Below are positions 8,514 to 16,589 of a DNA stretch of 64,000 nucleotides, one piece after another. The DNA is from DASRIA01 sp035650255 (lineage in GTDB: Bacteria; Actinomycetota; Thermoleophilia; Solirubrobacterales; JBBDJG01). Every line of letters starts with the position of its first letter. Position 1 is the stretch's first letter. The stretch covers positions 21,320 to 85,319 of the forward strand of contig DASRIA010000011.1 in NCBI GenBank assembly GCA_035650255.1. Reading direction: 5' to 3'. The notes below the pieces were generated by a model. That model was given only the letters and a program-made list of their open reading frames with translations, made no database searches and was not told the DNA's origin. Made by a program: the position numbers and the translations under genes.

Positions 8514-9284
8514 GTGGACGCGGTCTTCAAGGCCCTCGCCGACCCGACGCGCCGGAGCTTGCTCGACGCGCTGTTCAAGCAGGACGGGCAGACCCTCAGC
8601 GCGCTGGACGAGCGGCTGCCGATGACGCGCTTCGGCGTGATGAAGCACCTCAAGGTGCTGCAGGAGGCAGGCCTCGTCACCACCAAGCGGCGGGGCCGGG
8701 AAAAGCTCCACTACCTGAACCCCGTCCCGATCCGGCTCGTCCACGACCGGTGGGTGAGCAAGTACGCCGAGCCCTGGGCCGCGGCCCTCAGCGGGCTCAA
8801 GAAAAGCATCGAGGAGGCAACGATGGAGAAGGTGTTCGAGATCTACATCAAGACGACGCCGGAGCGCCTCTGGGAGGCGATCACCGACAGCGACCTGCGC
8901 AGCAAGTACTCGTGGGGCATCCAGACGAAGTCGGATTGGTCGCCGGGCTCGGCCTACGAGTCCACCGGGCCGGACGGCACCGGCGTGTGGGTGCAGGGCG
9001 AGAACCTCGAGGTCGACGCGCCGCGCCGTCTCGTGCAGAGCATGCAGGCGCTGTGGAGCGACGACGTGAAGGCCGAGGGCACCTCGCGGGTCACGTACGA
9101 GATCGAGCAGGTGGGCGACTCGTGCCGCCTCACCGTCACCCACGACCAGCTGCGCGAAGGTGCCAACGACGAGCTGTACGGCGGTTGGCCGATGATCCTC
9201 TCCGCCATGAAGACGCTGCTGGAGACGGGCGAGCATCTCACGACGCCGGCGTCGCTGCGCTTCGCCGAGTCGAACGCCGCGTGA
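8514..9284 (+). CDS. ArsR-family repressor fused in frame to an SRPBCC (AHSA1-like) domain
   Basis: 256 residues from GTG. Residues 1-90 are an ArsR/SmtB-type winged helix (VFKALADPTRRSLLDAL, GVMKHLKVLQEAGLV, KRRGREKLHYLNP) with no obvious Cys metal site. Residues 104-256 are an SRPBCC/AHSA1 fold (FEIYIKTTPERLWEAITD, VWVQGENLEVDAPRRLVQ, YGGWPMILSAMKTLLETGE). These two proteins are often separate neighbours; here there is no stop between them. An AGGAGG at 8812-8817 precedes an in-frame ATG at 8823, exactly where the SRPBCC domain begins, so a free SRPBCC protein may also be made. Expression is probably self-repressed through the operator in its promoter. Confidence 0.9.
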   Translation: MDAVFKALADPTRRSLLDALFKQDGQTLSALDERLPMTRFGVMKHLKVLQEAGLVTTKRRGREKLHYLNPVPIRLVHDRWVSKYAEPWAAALSGLKKSIEEATMEKVFEIYIKTTPERLWEAITDSDLRSKYSWGIQTKSDWSPGSAYESTGPDGTGVWVQGENLEVDAPRRLVQSMQALWSDDVKAEGTSRVTYEIEQVGDSCRLTVTHDQLREGANDELYGGWPMILSAMKTLLETGEHLTTPASLRFAESNAA

Positions 9285-9291
9285 TCTGAGC

Positions 9292-9891
9292 TCAGGCGAA
9301 CTGCAGCCGGTGGATGTGGGCGACGCCGCGCGCGTGCGTCTCGACCCGCCACCGGCTGCGCGCCTGCTCGAGGAAGGCGGCGGCGGCCGGCCGGCCCGGA
9401 TCGGCCAGCCAGGCCGCGGGCGCAAGGCGGGGGAGGAGCGACAGCAGCACGGCCACGCTCGCGCGCTCGTAGAGGACGTCGGCAGCAACCGCGAGATCGA
9501 AGGGCGCCCGTTCCAGGAGCCGGCCCGGCTGTGCCCAATCGACCGCGGCGGTCTCGACGTGCACGTCGTTCCTATGGGCGTTGCGCATCACGAGGGTGAG
9601 GGCATCGGGAGAGGCGTCGGTTGCGAGGACTTCCGCGCCTGCGCGGGCGGCGGCGATGCTCGGCAGCGCGAGCCCGCAGCCCAGCTCGACCACCCGGAGG
9701 CCGCGCAGGTCCATGCGGTCGAGCTCCCGCGCGAGTGCCACGCCGCTGCGCCACAGGACGGACCAGTACGGCGCGATCGGCGCCCACTCCACCGCGCCCG
9801 CGTCCGGCAGCTCGGCGGACTCCTGCGGCTGCCGCAGGCGGAGCTCGCCGCTCGGCAGCGCGATCGTTTGGTCGACGAGCGCTTCGGTCAC
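9292..9891 (-). CDS. SAM-dependent methyltransferase (lysine/nicotinamide N-methyltransferase-like)
   Basis: 199 residues. Motif I (VVELGCGLALPSIAAARAG, about 67-85) and an acidic D in ATDASPDAL identify a Rossmann methyltransferase; ADVLYERASV follows in the position typical of the METTL/nicotinamide N-methyltransferase-like group (PF10294 type). Substrate unknown. The GTG at 9891 was chosen because the frame upstream of it runs into the tRNA gene at 9901-9973. The gene is transcribed from the same strand as the tRNA and begins 9 bp past it. Confidence 0.8.
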   Translation of the reverse strand: MTEALVDQTIALPSGELRLRQPQESAELPDAGAVEWAPIAPYWSVLWRSGVALARELDRMDLRGLRVVELGCGLALPSIAAARAGAEVLATDASPDALTLVMRNAHRNDVHVETAAVDWAQPGRLLERAPFDLAVAADVLYERASVAVLLSLLPRLAPAAWLADPGRPAAAAFLEQARSRWRVETHARGVAHIHRLQFA

Positions 9892-9900
9892 AAACTGGGA

Positions 9901-9973
9901 TGGCGAGGGCCAGAATCGAACTGGCGACACCACGATTTTCAGTCGTGTGCTCTACCGACTGAGCTACCTCGCC
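9901..9973 (-). tRNA. tRNA-Phe (GAA)
   Basis: 73 nt with a complete cloverleaf: a 7-bp acceptor stem GGCGAGG/CCTCGCC, a D arm with AGCTCAGTCGGTAGAGC, anticodon stem CACGA/TCGTG with loop CTGAAAA (anticodon GAA), and a T arm containing GTTCGATTC. Discriminator base A; the 3' CCA is not encoded. Confidence 0.97.
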
Positions 9974-10000
9974 CGGGACCGGGGATGGTAGCGGCCGGGC

Positions 10001-10921
10001 CTACGCCCAGCTCTTGAGGAAGGGGTACGGATCGACGGGGCGGCCGCCGTCGTACCAGGGGCCGTCCCAGATCTCGAAGTGGAGGTGCGCGCCCTCCGAG
10101 CTGCCGGTGTTGCCGACGTTGGCGATGTGCTGTCCGGCCGTCACGCGGTCGCCCTTGCCGACCAACAGGCTCCCCGACTGGAGGTGCATGTACACGAAGT
10201 TGTATTCCTCGCCGTCGGCGTCGAGCACTAGGTAGTGACCGGCGCCCCCCGCCTGATAGGCGCGCCACGAGATGGTGCCGGTCGTGACCGCGACCAGCGG
10301 AGTGCCTTCGTCGGCGGCCAGGTCCTGGCCCTGATGACGGTGGCCGCTGCGCGCAGCGCCGAAGCGGCTGCCGCTGCCGCCCCACGCGTAGGTCCCGGCG
10401 ATCGGAAAGCTGTGCGCGCCGGCCACGGCGGGGACGCTCGCCCCCACCTGCATGGTGGTGCTGCGGACCGCCTTCTTGCCGCGCGGGTTGCGCGCCGTGA
10501 TGCGCACCCGGTAGGACCCTGGCGCCACGCTGCGCCTCCAGGAATAGGTGTGCTCCCGGCCGGTGCGGCGGCCGCCGAGGTTCACGCGGTACGTCGTGCG
10601 GTCGGCCAGGCTCACGAAGGCAAGCCGCACGCGCACGCGCCGGGCGCGGTCGCGCACCCGGAAGCGCACCACGGTGCCGCCCGCCGCCGGCGCCACGGCT
10701 GCCGGGGACACGTTGAAGAGCGTGAGCACGGGGCGGCCCGTGGGCGCCCCGGCCGGCACGGACCCGATCCCGCCCGCGTCGCCGCGCGCCGCAGGCGCAG
10801 GCAGAGCCTGCTTGCCGGGCTGCTCGATCGGATCGGGCGGGACCTCGGCACCGGCCTGGGCGGTAATAGCGATGAAGAGGGCGAATACGCCCGTGAGAGT
10901 GCCAGCGACCCTGCCGCGCAC
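10001..10921 (-). CDS. Secreted M23 (LytM-type) metallopeptidase
   Basis: 306 residues from GTG, preceded by a strong AAGGAGGTG ribosome site. A signal peptide covers about 1-25 and a Pro/Ala-rich stretch and a beta-sandwich-like region (65-160, RVRVRLAFVSLADRTTYRVNLGG) precede the peptidase domain. Zinc ligands of the LytM family are visible: H196 and D200 in HRHQGQD, and H279-x-H281 in HLHFE. Such enzymes cut peptidoglycan cross-bridges, or act as inactive activators when ligands are lost; here they are intact. The gene is monocistronic by appearance, next to the SLOG-protein gene. Confidence 0.92.
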   Translation of the reverse strand: MRGRVAGTLTGVFALFIAITAQAGAEVPPDPIEQPGKQALPAPAARGDAGGIGSVPAGAPTGRPVLTLFNVSPAAVAPAAGGTVVRFRVRDRARRVRVRLAFVSLADRTTYRVNLGGRRTGREHTYSWRRSVAPGSYRVRITARNPRGKKAVRSTTMQVGASVPAVAGAHSFPIAGTYAWGGSGSRFGAARSGHRHQGQDLAADEGTPLVAVTTGTISWRAYQAGGAGHYLVLDADGEEYNFVYMHLQSGSLLVGKGDRVTAGQHIANVGNTGSSEGAHLHFEIWDGPWYDGGRPVDPYPFLKSWA

Positions 10922-11012
10922 CTGACGACACCTCCTTGCGTCTAGTGCGAGTGTCGGCGGGCCTACGAGACTTGTTGAGCGCTAGTTCCCTTGCACTGGA
11001 CGGCTGTCCGGT

Positions 11013-11504
11013 TTATGCGGCGTCCGGCTGCGCGAGCGACACTGCGAGCTCGACCGCCTCCGCGGCGCCACTCGCATACCGGACCTCGCTCGGCAGGCTG
11101 GACTCGTGCTCCAGCCTCCACCCGCCCAGCAGGACCACCGGCCGGCCCAGCGCCCCCGCGAGCCCGATCTCGGACAGCGTGCCCCAGCCGCCGCCCACCG
11201 CCACGACGACGTCTGCCGACGCCACCACGCTCAGGTTGCGGGCGTGGCCGATGCCCGTCACGACGGTCACGTCCGAGTAGCGGTTCGCCCGCGACCGGTC
11301 GGTGCCCGGCAGCAGCCCGACGACCGTCCCGCCGGCTTCGCTCGCGCCGCGCGACGCCGCCTCCATCGCGCCGTACTCCCCGCCCGTCACGAGCACAAAT
11401 CCGGCCGCGGCAAGGCCGCGGCCCACAGCGCGGCACTTCGAGGCGGTGTCGTCGTCACATTCCCATGGGCCGATCACGGCCGCGTAGCGGCGCGGCTCAG
11501 GCAA
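11013..11504 (-). CDS. SLOG-superfamily (TIGR00725/LOG-like) nucleotide-binding protein
   Basis: 163 residues. It shows the Rossmann-like SLOG fold: VIGPWE near the N terminus, VLVTGGEYGAMEAASRGA, and the VGGGWGTLSEIG loop that matches the GGxGTxxE signature of cytokinin-type phosphoribohydrolases (LOG). The start is TTG, overlapping the stop of the upstream helicase gene by 8 bp; a GTG at 11477 is a shorter alternative. Overlap suggests coupling to the helicase, though no joint function is known to me. Enzymatic activity on nucleoside monophosphates is possible but unproven. Confidence 0.82.
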   Translation of the reverse strand: MPEPRRYAAVIGPWECDDDTASKCRAVGRGLAAAGFVLVTGGEYGAMEAASRGASEAGGTVVGLLPGTDRSRANRYSDVTVVTGIGHARNLSVVASADVVVAVGGGWGTLSEIGLAGALGRPVVLLGGWRLEHESSLPSEVRYASGAAEAVELAVSLAQPDAA

Positions 11505-13773
11505 CCGCCGCGCGCCCTGCGGTCAGCATCCGCCCCATCAGGTCGAGCGCACCGTGCTTGGACAGCGGCTCGTTGAGGTTGCCGCACTTCGGTGACTGCA
11601 CGCACGAGGGGCAGCCCGCCTCGCACGGGCACTCGTCGAGGAGCCGCCGCGCATCGCCGACCAGCCGCTCGAACTCGTCGAACCCGCGGCGCGTGATCCC
11701 GACGCCGCCGGGATGGCCGTCGTAGATGAAGATCGTCGGGCACCCGGTCTGGTGATGGATGTTGGTGGAGAGGCCGCCGATGTCCCAGCGGTCGCACATC
11801 GCGATCAGCGGCAGGACGGCGATCTGCGAGTGCTCGGCCGCATGCAGGGCGCCGAGCATCGCCTGCAGGGGCTGCGAGTCGGCCATGTCGGGCAGCTCGT
11901 ACCACAGCGCCTGCGTGACGAAGTTTTGCTCCGGCAGGTCGAGGGTCTGGAGATCGATCACCTCGTGGTCGGCCATGCGCTTGCGCTGGAACGCAACGAC
12001 CTCCTGCATCACCGACACGATGCCGAATCGCAGCGGCACGCCCAGCGCGTCGCGCTCCTCGCGCGTCTCCTCGATGAACGTCTCCGTCTCGATCTTGGGC
12101 TGCGTGTAGTAGTTGCCCTCGGCCGGGTGCACGAGCGCGCGGCGCCCGTCGATGTCGAGCTCCTCGACCTCGTAGGGCTCGCCCAGGTGCAGGTAGACCG
12201 CGCCCGGATGGACCGTGGAGAAGGCGCGCTCGGCTTCGACGAAGCCGATGATCTCGCCCGCCTCCGCTTCCACGATCGTGAAGCTGTCGGGCGAGGCCGA
12301 GCGCAGGGAGAGCTTTGCCGCCGGGAACTTCCAGTCGCGCGGGTGGTAGCGCCCGGCACGCTTGCGCAGCCTGCCGGCCGCCACCAGCCGGTCGGCAGCC
12401 GCGATCATGCCGGGGCCGAGCGTCTCCTCGTCGCCCGGCTCGAGCGGTCCCTCGTATGCGGCGACGCACAGGTGGTTCATGTAGATCATCTCGGAGCCGT
12501 GGTCGAGGATCGCCGCCTCGACCGGCCGCTCCAGGAACTCGTCCGGATGGCGGCAGAAGAACTGGTCGAGCGCATCGTCGCCGGCCACGTACATCGCGAG
12601 GCCGCCACGCTCGGTCCGGCCCGCTCGGCCCCACTGCTGGCGCAGGCTCGCCACCGTCCCGGGGAACGTGACCGAGATCGCGGCGTCGAGGTGGCCGATG
12701 TCGATGCCCAGCTCGAGCGCGTTGGTCGTGACCACGCCGAGCAGGTCGCCGCTTGCCAGGCTGCGCTCGATCTCGCGCCGCTGGCGGGGCGTGTAGCCGG
12801 CGCGGTAGGGGGTGATGCGGCCCGCGAGGTCGGACGACTCCTCCAGCCGCTTGCGCGCGAACTGGTAGATCAGCTCGGCGGCGCGGCGGCTGCGCGCGAA
12901 GCAGATCGTGCGCACCTCCTCGCCGACCAGGTCCGCGAACAGGGTCGCGGCCTCGCCGAGGCTCGACGCGCGCCGCATCGTGCGCTCGTCGATCAGCGGC
13001 GGGTTGCACATCACGACCTCGCGCTGCCCGCGCTCGGAGCCGTCGCGGTCCACGAGGTCGAACTCGAGCCCGGTCAGCTCCTGCGCGAGCGCGAGCGGGT
13101 TGGCGATCGTCGCGGACGTGAGGACGAACCGCGGCGTCGTCCCGTACGCCTCGGCCAGGCGGCGCAGGCGGCGCAGCACGTTCGCGACGTGCGAGCCGAA
13201 CACGCCGCGATAGACGTGCGCCTCGTCGACGACGACCAGCGCGAGGTTCGCGAGGAAGTCTCCCCAGGCGGCGTGGTGGGGGAGGATCCCGACGTGCAGC
13301 ATGTCGGGGTTCGTGAGCACGACGTTGGCGCGCTTGCGGATCGCCGGCCGCTCCTCCTGCGGCGTGTCGCCGTCGTAGATCGCGTGGTGCAGCGACGGGA
13401 TGCTGAGCTCGGTGAGGCTGCGCGCCTGGTCCTGCGCGAGCGCTTTGGTCGGATAGAGGTAGAGCGCCCGCGCGCGCGGGTCGGTCGCCAGCACGTGCAG
13501 CACGGGGAGGTTGAAGCACAGCGACTTGCCGCTCGCCGTGCCGGTCGTGACGATGGTGTGGCCGCGCCGCATCACGGTCTCCCACGCGTCGGCCTGATGG
13601 GAGTAGAGAGATGTGATCCCGCGGCCGATCAGGGCCTCGCGGACCTGCGGGTGCAGGTCGTCGGGGATCGGCGCGGTGACCGCGGGCTGGCCCGGCTCGT
13701 GGACGCGGGTGACCAGGCGTTCGTCCTCCCCCGCGAGCAGTCCCGACAGCGCTTCGGTCCAGCCTTGCTCCAT
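11497..13773 (-). CDS. mrfA: DEAD/DEAH-box helicase with C-terminal DUF1998 cysteine cluster (MrfA/Hrq1-like)
   Basis: 758 residues. Motifs in order: Q-like YSHQADAWE (57-65), Walker A GTASGKS (78-84), Walker B VVDEAH (181-186), LTSATIANP, helicase C domain with GVVTTNALELGIDIG, and motif VI GRAGRTERGG. The C-terminal DUF1998 region ends with a Cys cluster (CPCEAGCPSC and a later C). The same layout is seen in Bacillus MrfA (YprA), which works with the nuclease MrfB in mitomycin repair, and in Hrq1 helicases. No mrfB-like gene is adjacent. It is divergent from gpgS with only 22 bp between start codons. Confidence 0.9.
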   Translation of the reverse strand: MEQGWTEALSGLLAGEDERLVTRVHEPGQPAVTAPIPDDLHPQVREALIGRGITSLYSHQADAWETVMRRGHTIVTTGTASGKSLCFNLPVLHVLATDPRARALYLYPTKALAQDQARSLTELSIPSLHHAIYDGDTPQEERPAIRKRANVVLTNPDMLHVGILPHHAAWGDFLANLALVVVDEAHVYRGVFGSHVANVLRRLRRLAEAYGTTPRFVLTSATIANPLALAQELTGLEFDLVDRDGSERGQREVVMCNPPLIDERTMRRASSLGEAATLFADLVGEEVRTICFARSRRAAELIYQFARKRLEESSDLAGRITPYRAGYTPRQRREIERSLASGDLLGVVTTNALELGIDIGHLDAAISVTFPGTVASLRQQWGRAGRTERGGLAMYVAGDDALDQFFCRHPDEFLERPVEAAILDHGSEMIYMNHLCVAAYEGPLEPGDEETLGPGMIAAADRLVAAGRLRKRAGRYHPRDWKFPAAKLSLRSASPDSFTIVEAEAGEIIGFVEAERAFSTVHPGAVYLHLGEPYEVEELDIDGRRALVHPAEGNYYTQPKIETETFIEETREERDALGVPLRFGIVSVMQEVVAFQRKRMADHEVIDLQTLDLPEQNFVTQALWYELPDMADSQPLQAMLGALHAAEHSQIAVLPLIAMCDRWDIGGLSTNIHHQTGCPTIFIYDGHPGGVGITRRGFDEFERLVGDARRLLDECPCEAGCPSCVQSPKCGNLNEPLSKHGALDLMGRMLTAGRAAVA

Positions 13774-13795
13774 CGTCTGTAACAGTAGAGGCGCG

Positions 13796-14758
13796 ATGGC
13801 AGTCGCCGTGAGGCACATCTCCGCTCCGTCCGCACAGGACTGGTTCGAAAGCCGCTCCTACCGGCACGGGGCGTTCGCCGACCTGCGACAGCTGGCCGCG
13901 CGCAAGCGCGAGCTGGACGTGGCGGTCAGCCTCGTGCTGCCGACGCGCGAGGTGGCGCCGACCGTCGGCGTCGTGCTGGACGAGGTCGCGGCCCTCAACG
14001 AGCGTGCCCCGCTGGTCGACCAGGTCGTGGTCGTGGACGCCGCCTCTGCGGACGGGACCGCCGAGCTTGCGCGCGGCAAGGGGGCGGAGGTCTACGACGA
14101 GGCGGAGCTGATGCCCGCCTTCGGGCCGGTCGTCGGCAAGGGCGACGCCATGTGGCGCGCGCTGTCGGTGGCCCGCGGCGAGCTGATCGTGTTCGCAGAC
14201 TCCGACACCGCGAACTTCGGCCGGCACTTCATATACGGGCTGCTGGGTCCGCTGCTGTCCGAGCCGGCCGTGCATTTCGTGAAAGGGGCCTACCACCGGC
14301 CGTTCACGGCGCCCGACGGCACGGTCGTGGACGACGCCGGCCGCGTGACGGAGCTCACCGCGAAGCCGCTGTTCGGCATCTTCTACCCGGAGCTCTGTGG
14401 CTTCGGCCAGCCGCTCGCGGGCGAGGTCGCAGCGCGCCGCGACCTGCTGCGCGCGATCCCGTTCTGCACCGGCTACGCGGTCGAGACCGCGATGATGATC
14501 GACGTGCTGCGTCACGCCGGCCTGGGCGCGATGGCGCAGGTCGACCTCGGGACGCGGCTCAACCGGTCGCAGCGGCTGCTGGCGCTGGGGGCGATGTCGT
14601 ACGCGGTCGCGCGTGCCGTCCTGATGCGCGTCGACGGCGGCGCGGGCGCGGTCAACCCGGAGACCTATCTGCACGCCGCCTGCACGCCGGCCGGAGTGCA
14701 GCTCGAGCAGCGCCGCGTGCAGGTGCTCGAGCGCCCGCCGATGGCGGGCGTGCAATAG
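13796..14758 (+). CDS. gpgS: Glucosyl-3-phosphoglycerate synthase
   Basis: 320 residues, the usual length of the GT81 family. Seen: the GT-A fold with VSLVLPTREVAPTVG, VVDAASADGT, GKGDAMWRAL (114-123) and the metal-binding D135-S-D137 in VFADSDTANF; CGFGQPLAGE and the FCTGYAVETAMM segment follow. GpgS joins glucose from an NDP-glucose (usually UDP-glucose) to 3-phosphoglycerate, the first step to glucosylglycerate, a compatible solute and the starter of mycobacterial methylglucose lipopolysaccharides. A HAD phosphatase and a glycerate kinase lie within 4 kb, supporting a local glucosylglycerate/glycerate module. Confidence 0.9.
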   Translation: MAVAVRHISAPSAQDWFESRSYRHGAFADLRQLAARKRELDVAVSLVLPTREVAPTVGVVLDEVAALNERAPLVDQVVVVDAASADGTAELARGKGAEVYDEAELMPAFGPVVGKGDAMWRALSVARGELIVFADSDTANFGRHFIYGLLGPLLSEPAVHFVKGAYHRPFTAPDGTVVDDAGRVTELTAKPLFGIFYPELCGFGQPLAGEVAARRDLLRAIPFCTGYAVETAMMIDVLRHAGLGAMAQVDLGTRLNRSQRLLALGAMSYAVARAVLMRVDGGAGAVNPETYLHAACTPAGVQLEQRRVQVLERPPMAGVQ

Positions 14759-14776
14759 CTTCGGCCCGGCCGGCTC

Positions 14777-15739
14777 CTACGGAGCCAGCTCGCGGACCAG
14801 CTCGCCCGCCGGGCGGATGTCGCCGATGCGCTCGATGCACTCTCCCGCGTAGAGCGGCCCGGCCTCGACCAGGCTCGGAGGGCCGCCCGCGATCGCCGCG
14901 GCAGGACCGAACATCGGCCGGCGCGGGTCCTGCGCCGCCGCGAGGCGGAACTGCATCGGGACCGGCATCCGCGAGAACACCGGCGCCGTCGCCTTGTGGA
15001 ACGCGCGCAGCCAGGCGGGGCCGCGCAGATCTCGTCCCAGCCAGCGGGCGGTGGCCTCGTTCGCGACCACGCGGTGCGGCGCCGGCCAGCCGGCGCCGAA
15101 GAGCTCCGTGAGGATCGTGTCCCGCGCGTCGGCCAGGCGTTCCTTGTAGGCCGGGTGAGCGCCGCACTCCTCGGTCATCAGGAAGCGGGTGCCGCAGACG
15201 ACCGCCTCCGCTCCGGCGTCGAGGCGGGCCCGGACGTCCGCTGCGTCGGCGATGCCCCCCGCTGAGAGCACCGGATAGTCGTCGGGCACGGCGCTGCGGA
15301 TCCGGGCCAGGAGCTCCGCCGCGGGCACCTTTCCCCGCACGTGGCCGCCTGCCTCGACCCCTTGCGCGATCACCGCGTCCGCGCCGGCTGCGCGGGCCGT
15401 CAGGGCCTCCTCGACGGAACCGCACTGGTGCATCCAGGCCTTGGCGGTACGGCGCTTGGGCCTGCCCCAGAAGGTGACGACGACGTCGGCCTCGGAGGCC
15501 GCGTCGAAGTGTGCGCCGCGGGCGAAGGGCAGCAGGAGGTTGACGGACAGCGGCCTGCCGGTCCGCTCGCGAACCGCCGCGATCTCCCGGCGCAGATCGT
15601 CGGGCGCGAGGATGCCGATCGTCCCCAGGCCGCCGGCCGCCGAGACGGCGGCGGCGAGCTCGTGTGCCGCCAGGCCGCCGCCCATGCCGGCCTGCACGAT
15701 CGGCCGCTCCACCCCGAGTCGCTGCAGCAGGGTTCCCAC
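14777..15739 (-). CDS. Nitronate monooxygenase / 2-nitropropane dioxygenase-like FMN enzyme
   Basis: 320 residues. TIM-barrel FMN protein: PIVQAGMGGGLAAHELAAAVS at the N terminus, the QGVEAGGHVRG segment carrying the catalytic-type His, LSAGGIADAADVRARLDAGAEAVVCGTRFLMTEE for FMN phosphate binding. The family oxidises alkyl nitronates, but some members act as enoyl-ACP reductases, so the substrate is uncertain. GTG at 15739 (with a GATACT box 6 nt upstream) was preferred to GTG at 15760. It lies between gpgS and the HAD phosphatase on the opposite strand, so it is probably not part of that pathway. Confidence 0.86.
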   Translation of the reverse strand: MGTLLQRLGVERPIVQAGMGGGLAAHELAAAVSAAGGLGTIGILAPDDLRREIAAVRERTGRPLSVNLLLPFARGAHFDAASEADVVVTFWGRPKRRTAKAWMHQCGSVEEALTARAAGADAVIAQGVEAGGHVRGKVPAAELLARIRSAVPDDYPVLSAGGIADAADVRARLDAGAEAVVCGTRFLMTEECGAHPAYKERLADARDTILTELFGAGWPAPHRVVANEATARWLGRDLRGPAWLRAFHKATAPVFSRMPVPMQFRLAAAQDPRRPMFGPAAAIAGGPPSLVEAGPLYAGECIERIGDIRPAGELVRELAP

Positions 15740-15782
15740 GGCGCCAGTATCGCGCGCCACCGAGGCTCTAGGCTTCCGCCGC

Positions 15783-16589
15783 GTGGCCCTGCGCTGCGTC
15801 TACACGGACCTCGACGGCACGATGCTCGGCAAGGGCGCGTCGCTGCTGCGCGACGCCGAGGGCAACTTCTCGACACTCGCGATCCGGGCGCTCGAGGCCT
15901 GCCACCGGGCGGGCGTCGAGGTGGTGATCAAGTCCGGCCGCCGCAAGGCGCAGGTGTACGAGGACGCTCGCCTGATCGGCCAGCCGTCGTACATCTACGA
16001 GATGGGCAGCGGGCTGGTGGACGGGGAGGACGAGGTGTTCTTCACGGGCTCGTTCGAGGTGGGGGAGGAGAGCGTGCACGACCAGATCGAGCGCGCCGGG
16101 GCGCCGCGGCTGCTGATGGAGACCTATCCGAACCGGATCGAGCCCCATGTGCCGTGGCAGAGCGACCGCTTCTTCTCGCACCTGCTGCGTGGCGAGGTGC
16201 CGATGGCGGAGGTGGAAGCGCTGTTCGCCGAGCACGACCTGGACGTGCGGCTGGTCGACAACGGGATCACCACGCGCCGCTCGCCCGAGCTGATCGCCGA
16301 TCAGGTGCACACCTATCACCTGATCCCGGCGGAGGCGGGCAAGGGCCGTGCGGTCGCGGCGCACATGCGCCGCCGCGGCCTGGCGCCGGAGGATGTGATC
16401 GCGATCGGCGACTCGCGCGGCGACCTCGAGGTGGCCGGCGTCGTGGGCCGGTTCTTCCTCGTGTCGAACGCGCTCGACAAGGACCCCGAGTTGGCCGCCG
16501 CCGCGAACCGCCCCAACGTCACGGTCACCGAGGAGCCGATGACGGCCGGGTTCTACGAAGCGATCGTGCGCAGTCTCGCCGAGGGCTAG
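15783..16589 (+). CDS. HAD phosphatase of the Cof / mannosyl-3-phosphoglycerate phosphatase type
   Basis: 268 residues from GTG; a TAGGCT box at 15769-15774 lies 8 nt upstream, so the mRNA may be leaderless. Motif I is D9-L-D11-G-T (YTDLDGTML), motif II follows IKSGRR, K appears in AGKGRAVAAHM and motif IV is GDSRGDLEVAG. The long cap between motifs II and III places it with type IIB phosphatases that include mannosyl-/glucosyl-3-phosphoglycerate phosphatases. With gpgS 1 kb away, dephosphorylation of glucosyl-3-phosphoglycerate is a reasonable guess. Its stop overlaps the convergent glycerate kinase stop by 4 bp. Confidence 0.82.
   Translation: MALRCVYTDLDGTMLGKGASLLRDAEGNFSTLAIRALEACHRAGVEVVIKSGRRKAQVYEDARLIGQPSYIYEMGSGLVDGEDEVFFTGSFEVGEESVHDQIERAGAPRLLMETYPNRIEPHVPWQSDRFFSHLLRGEVPMAEVEALFAEHDLDVRLVDNGITTRRSPELIADQVHTYHLIPAEAGKGRAVAAHMRRRGLAPEDVIAIGDSRGDLEVAGVVGRFFLVSNALDKDPELAAAANRPNVTVTEEPMTAGFYEAIVRSLAEG

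Noticed and set aside
9892..9933. Methyltransferase start at 9933
   Set aside because: It would place the first 11 codons inside the tRNA-Phe gene; the GTG at 9891 leaves the tRNA intact.
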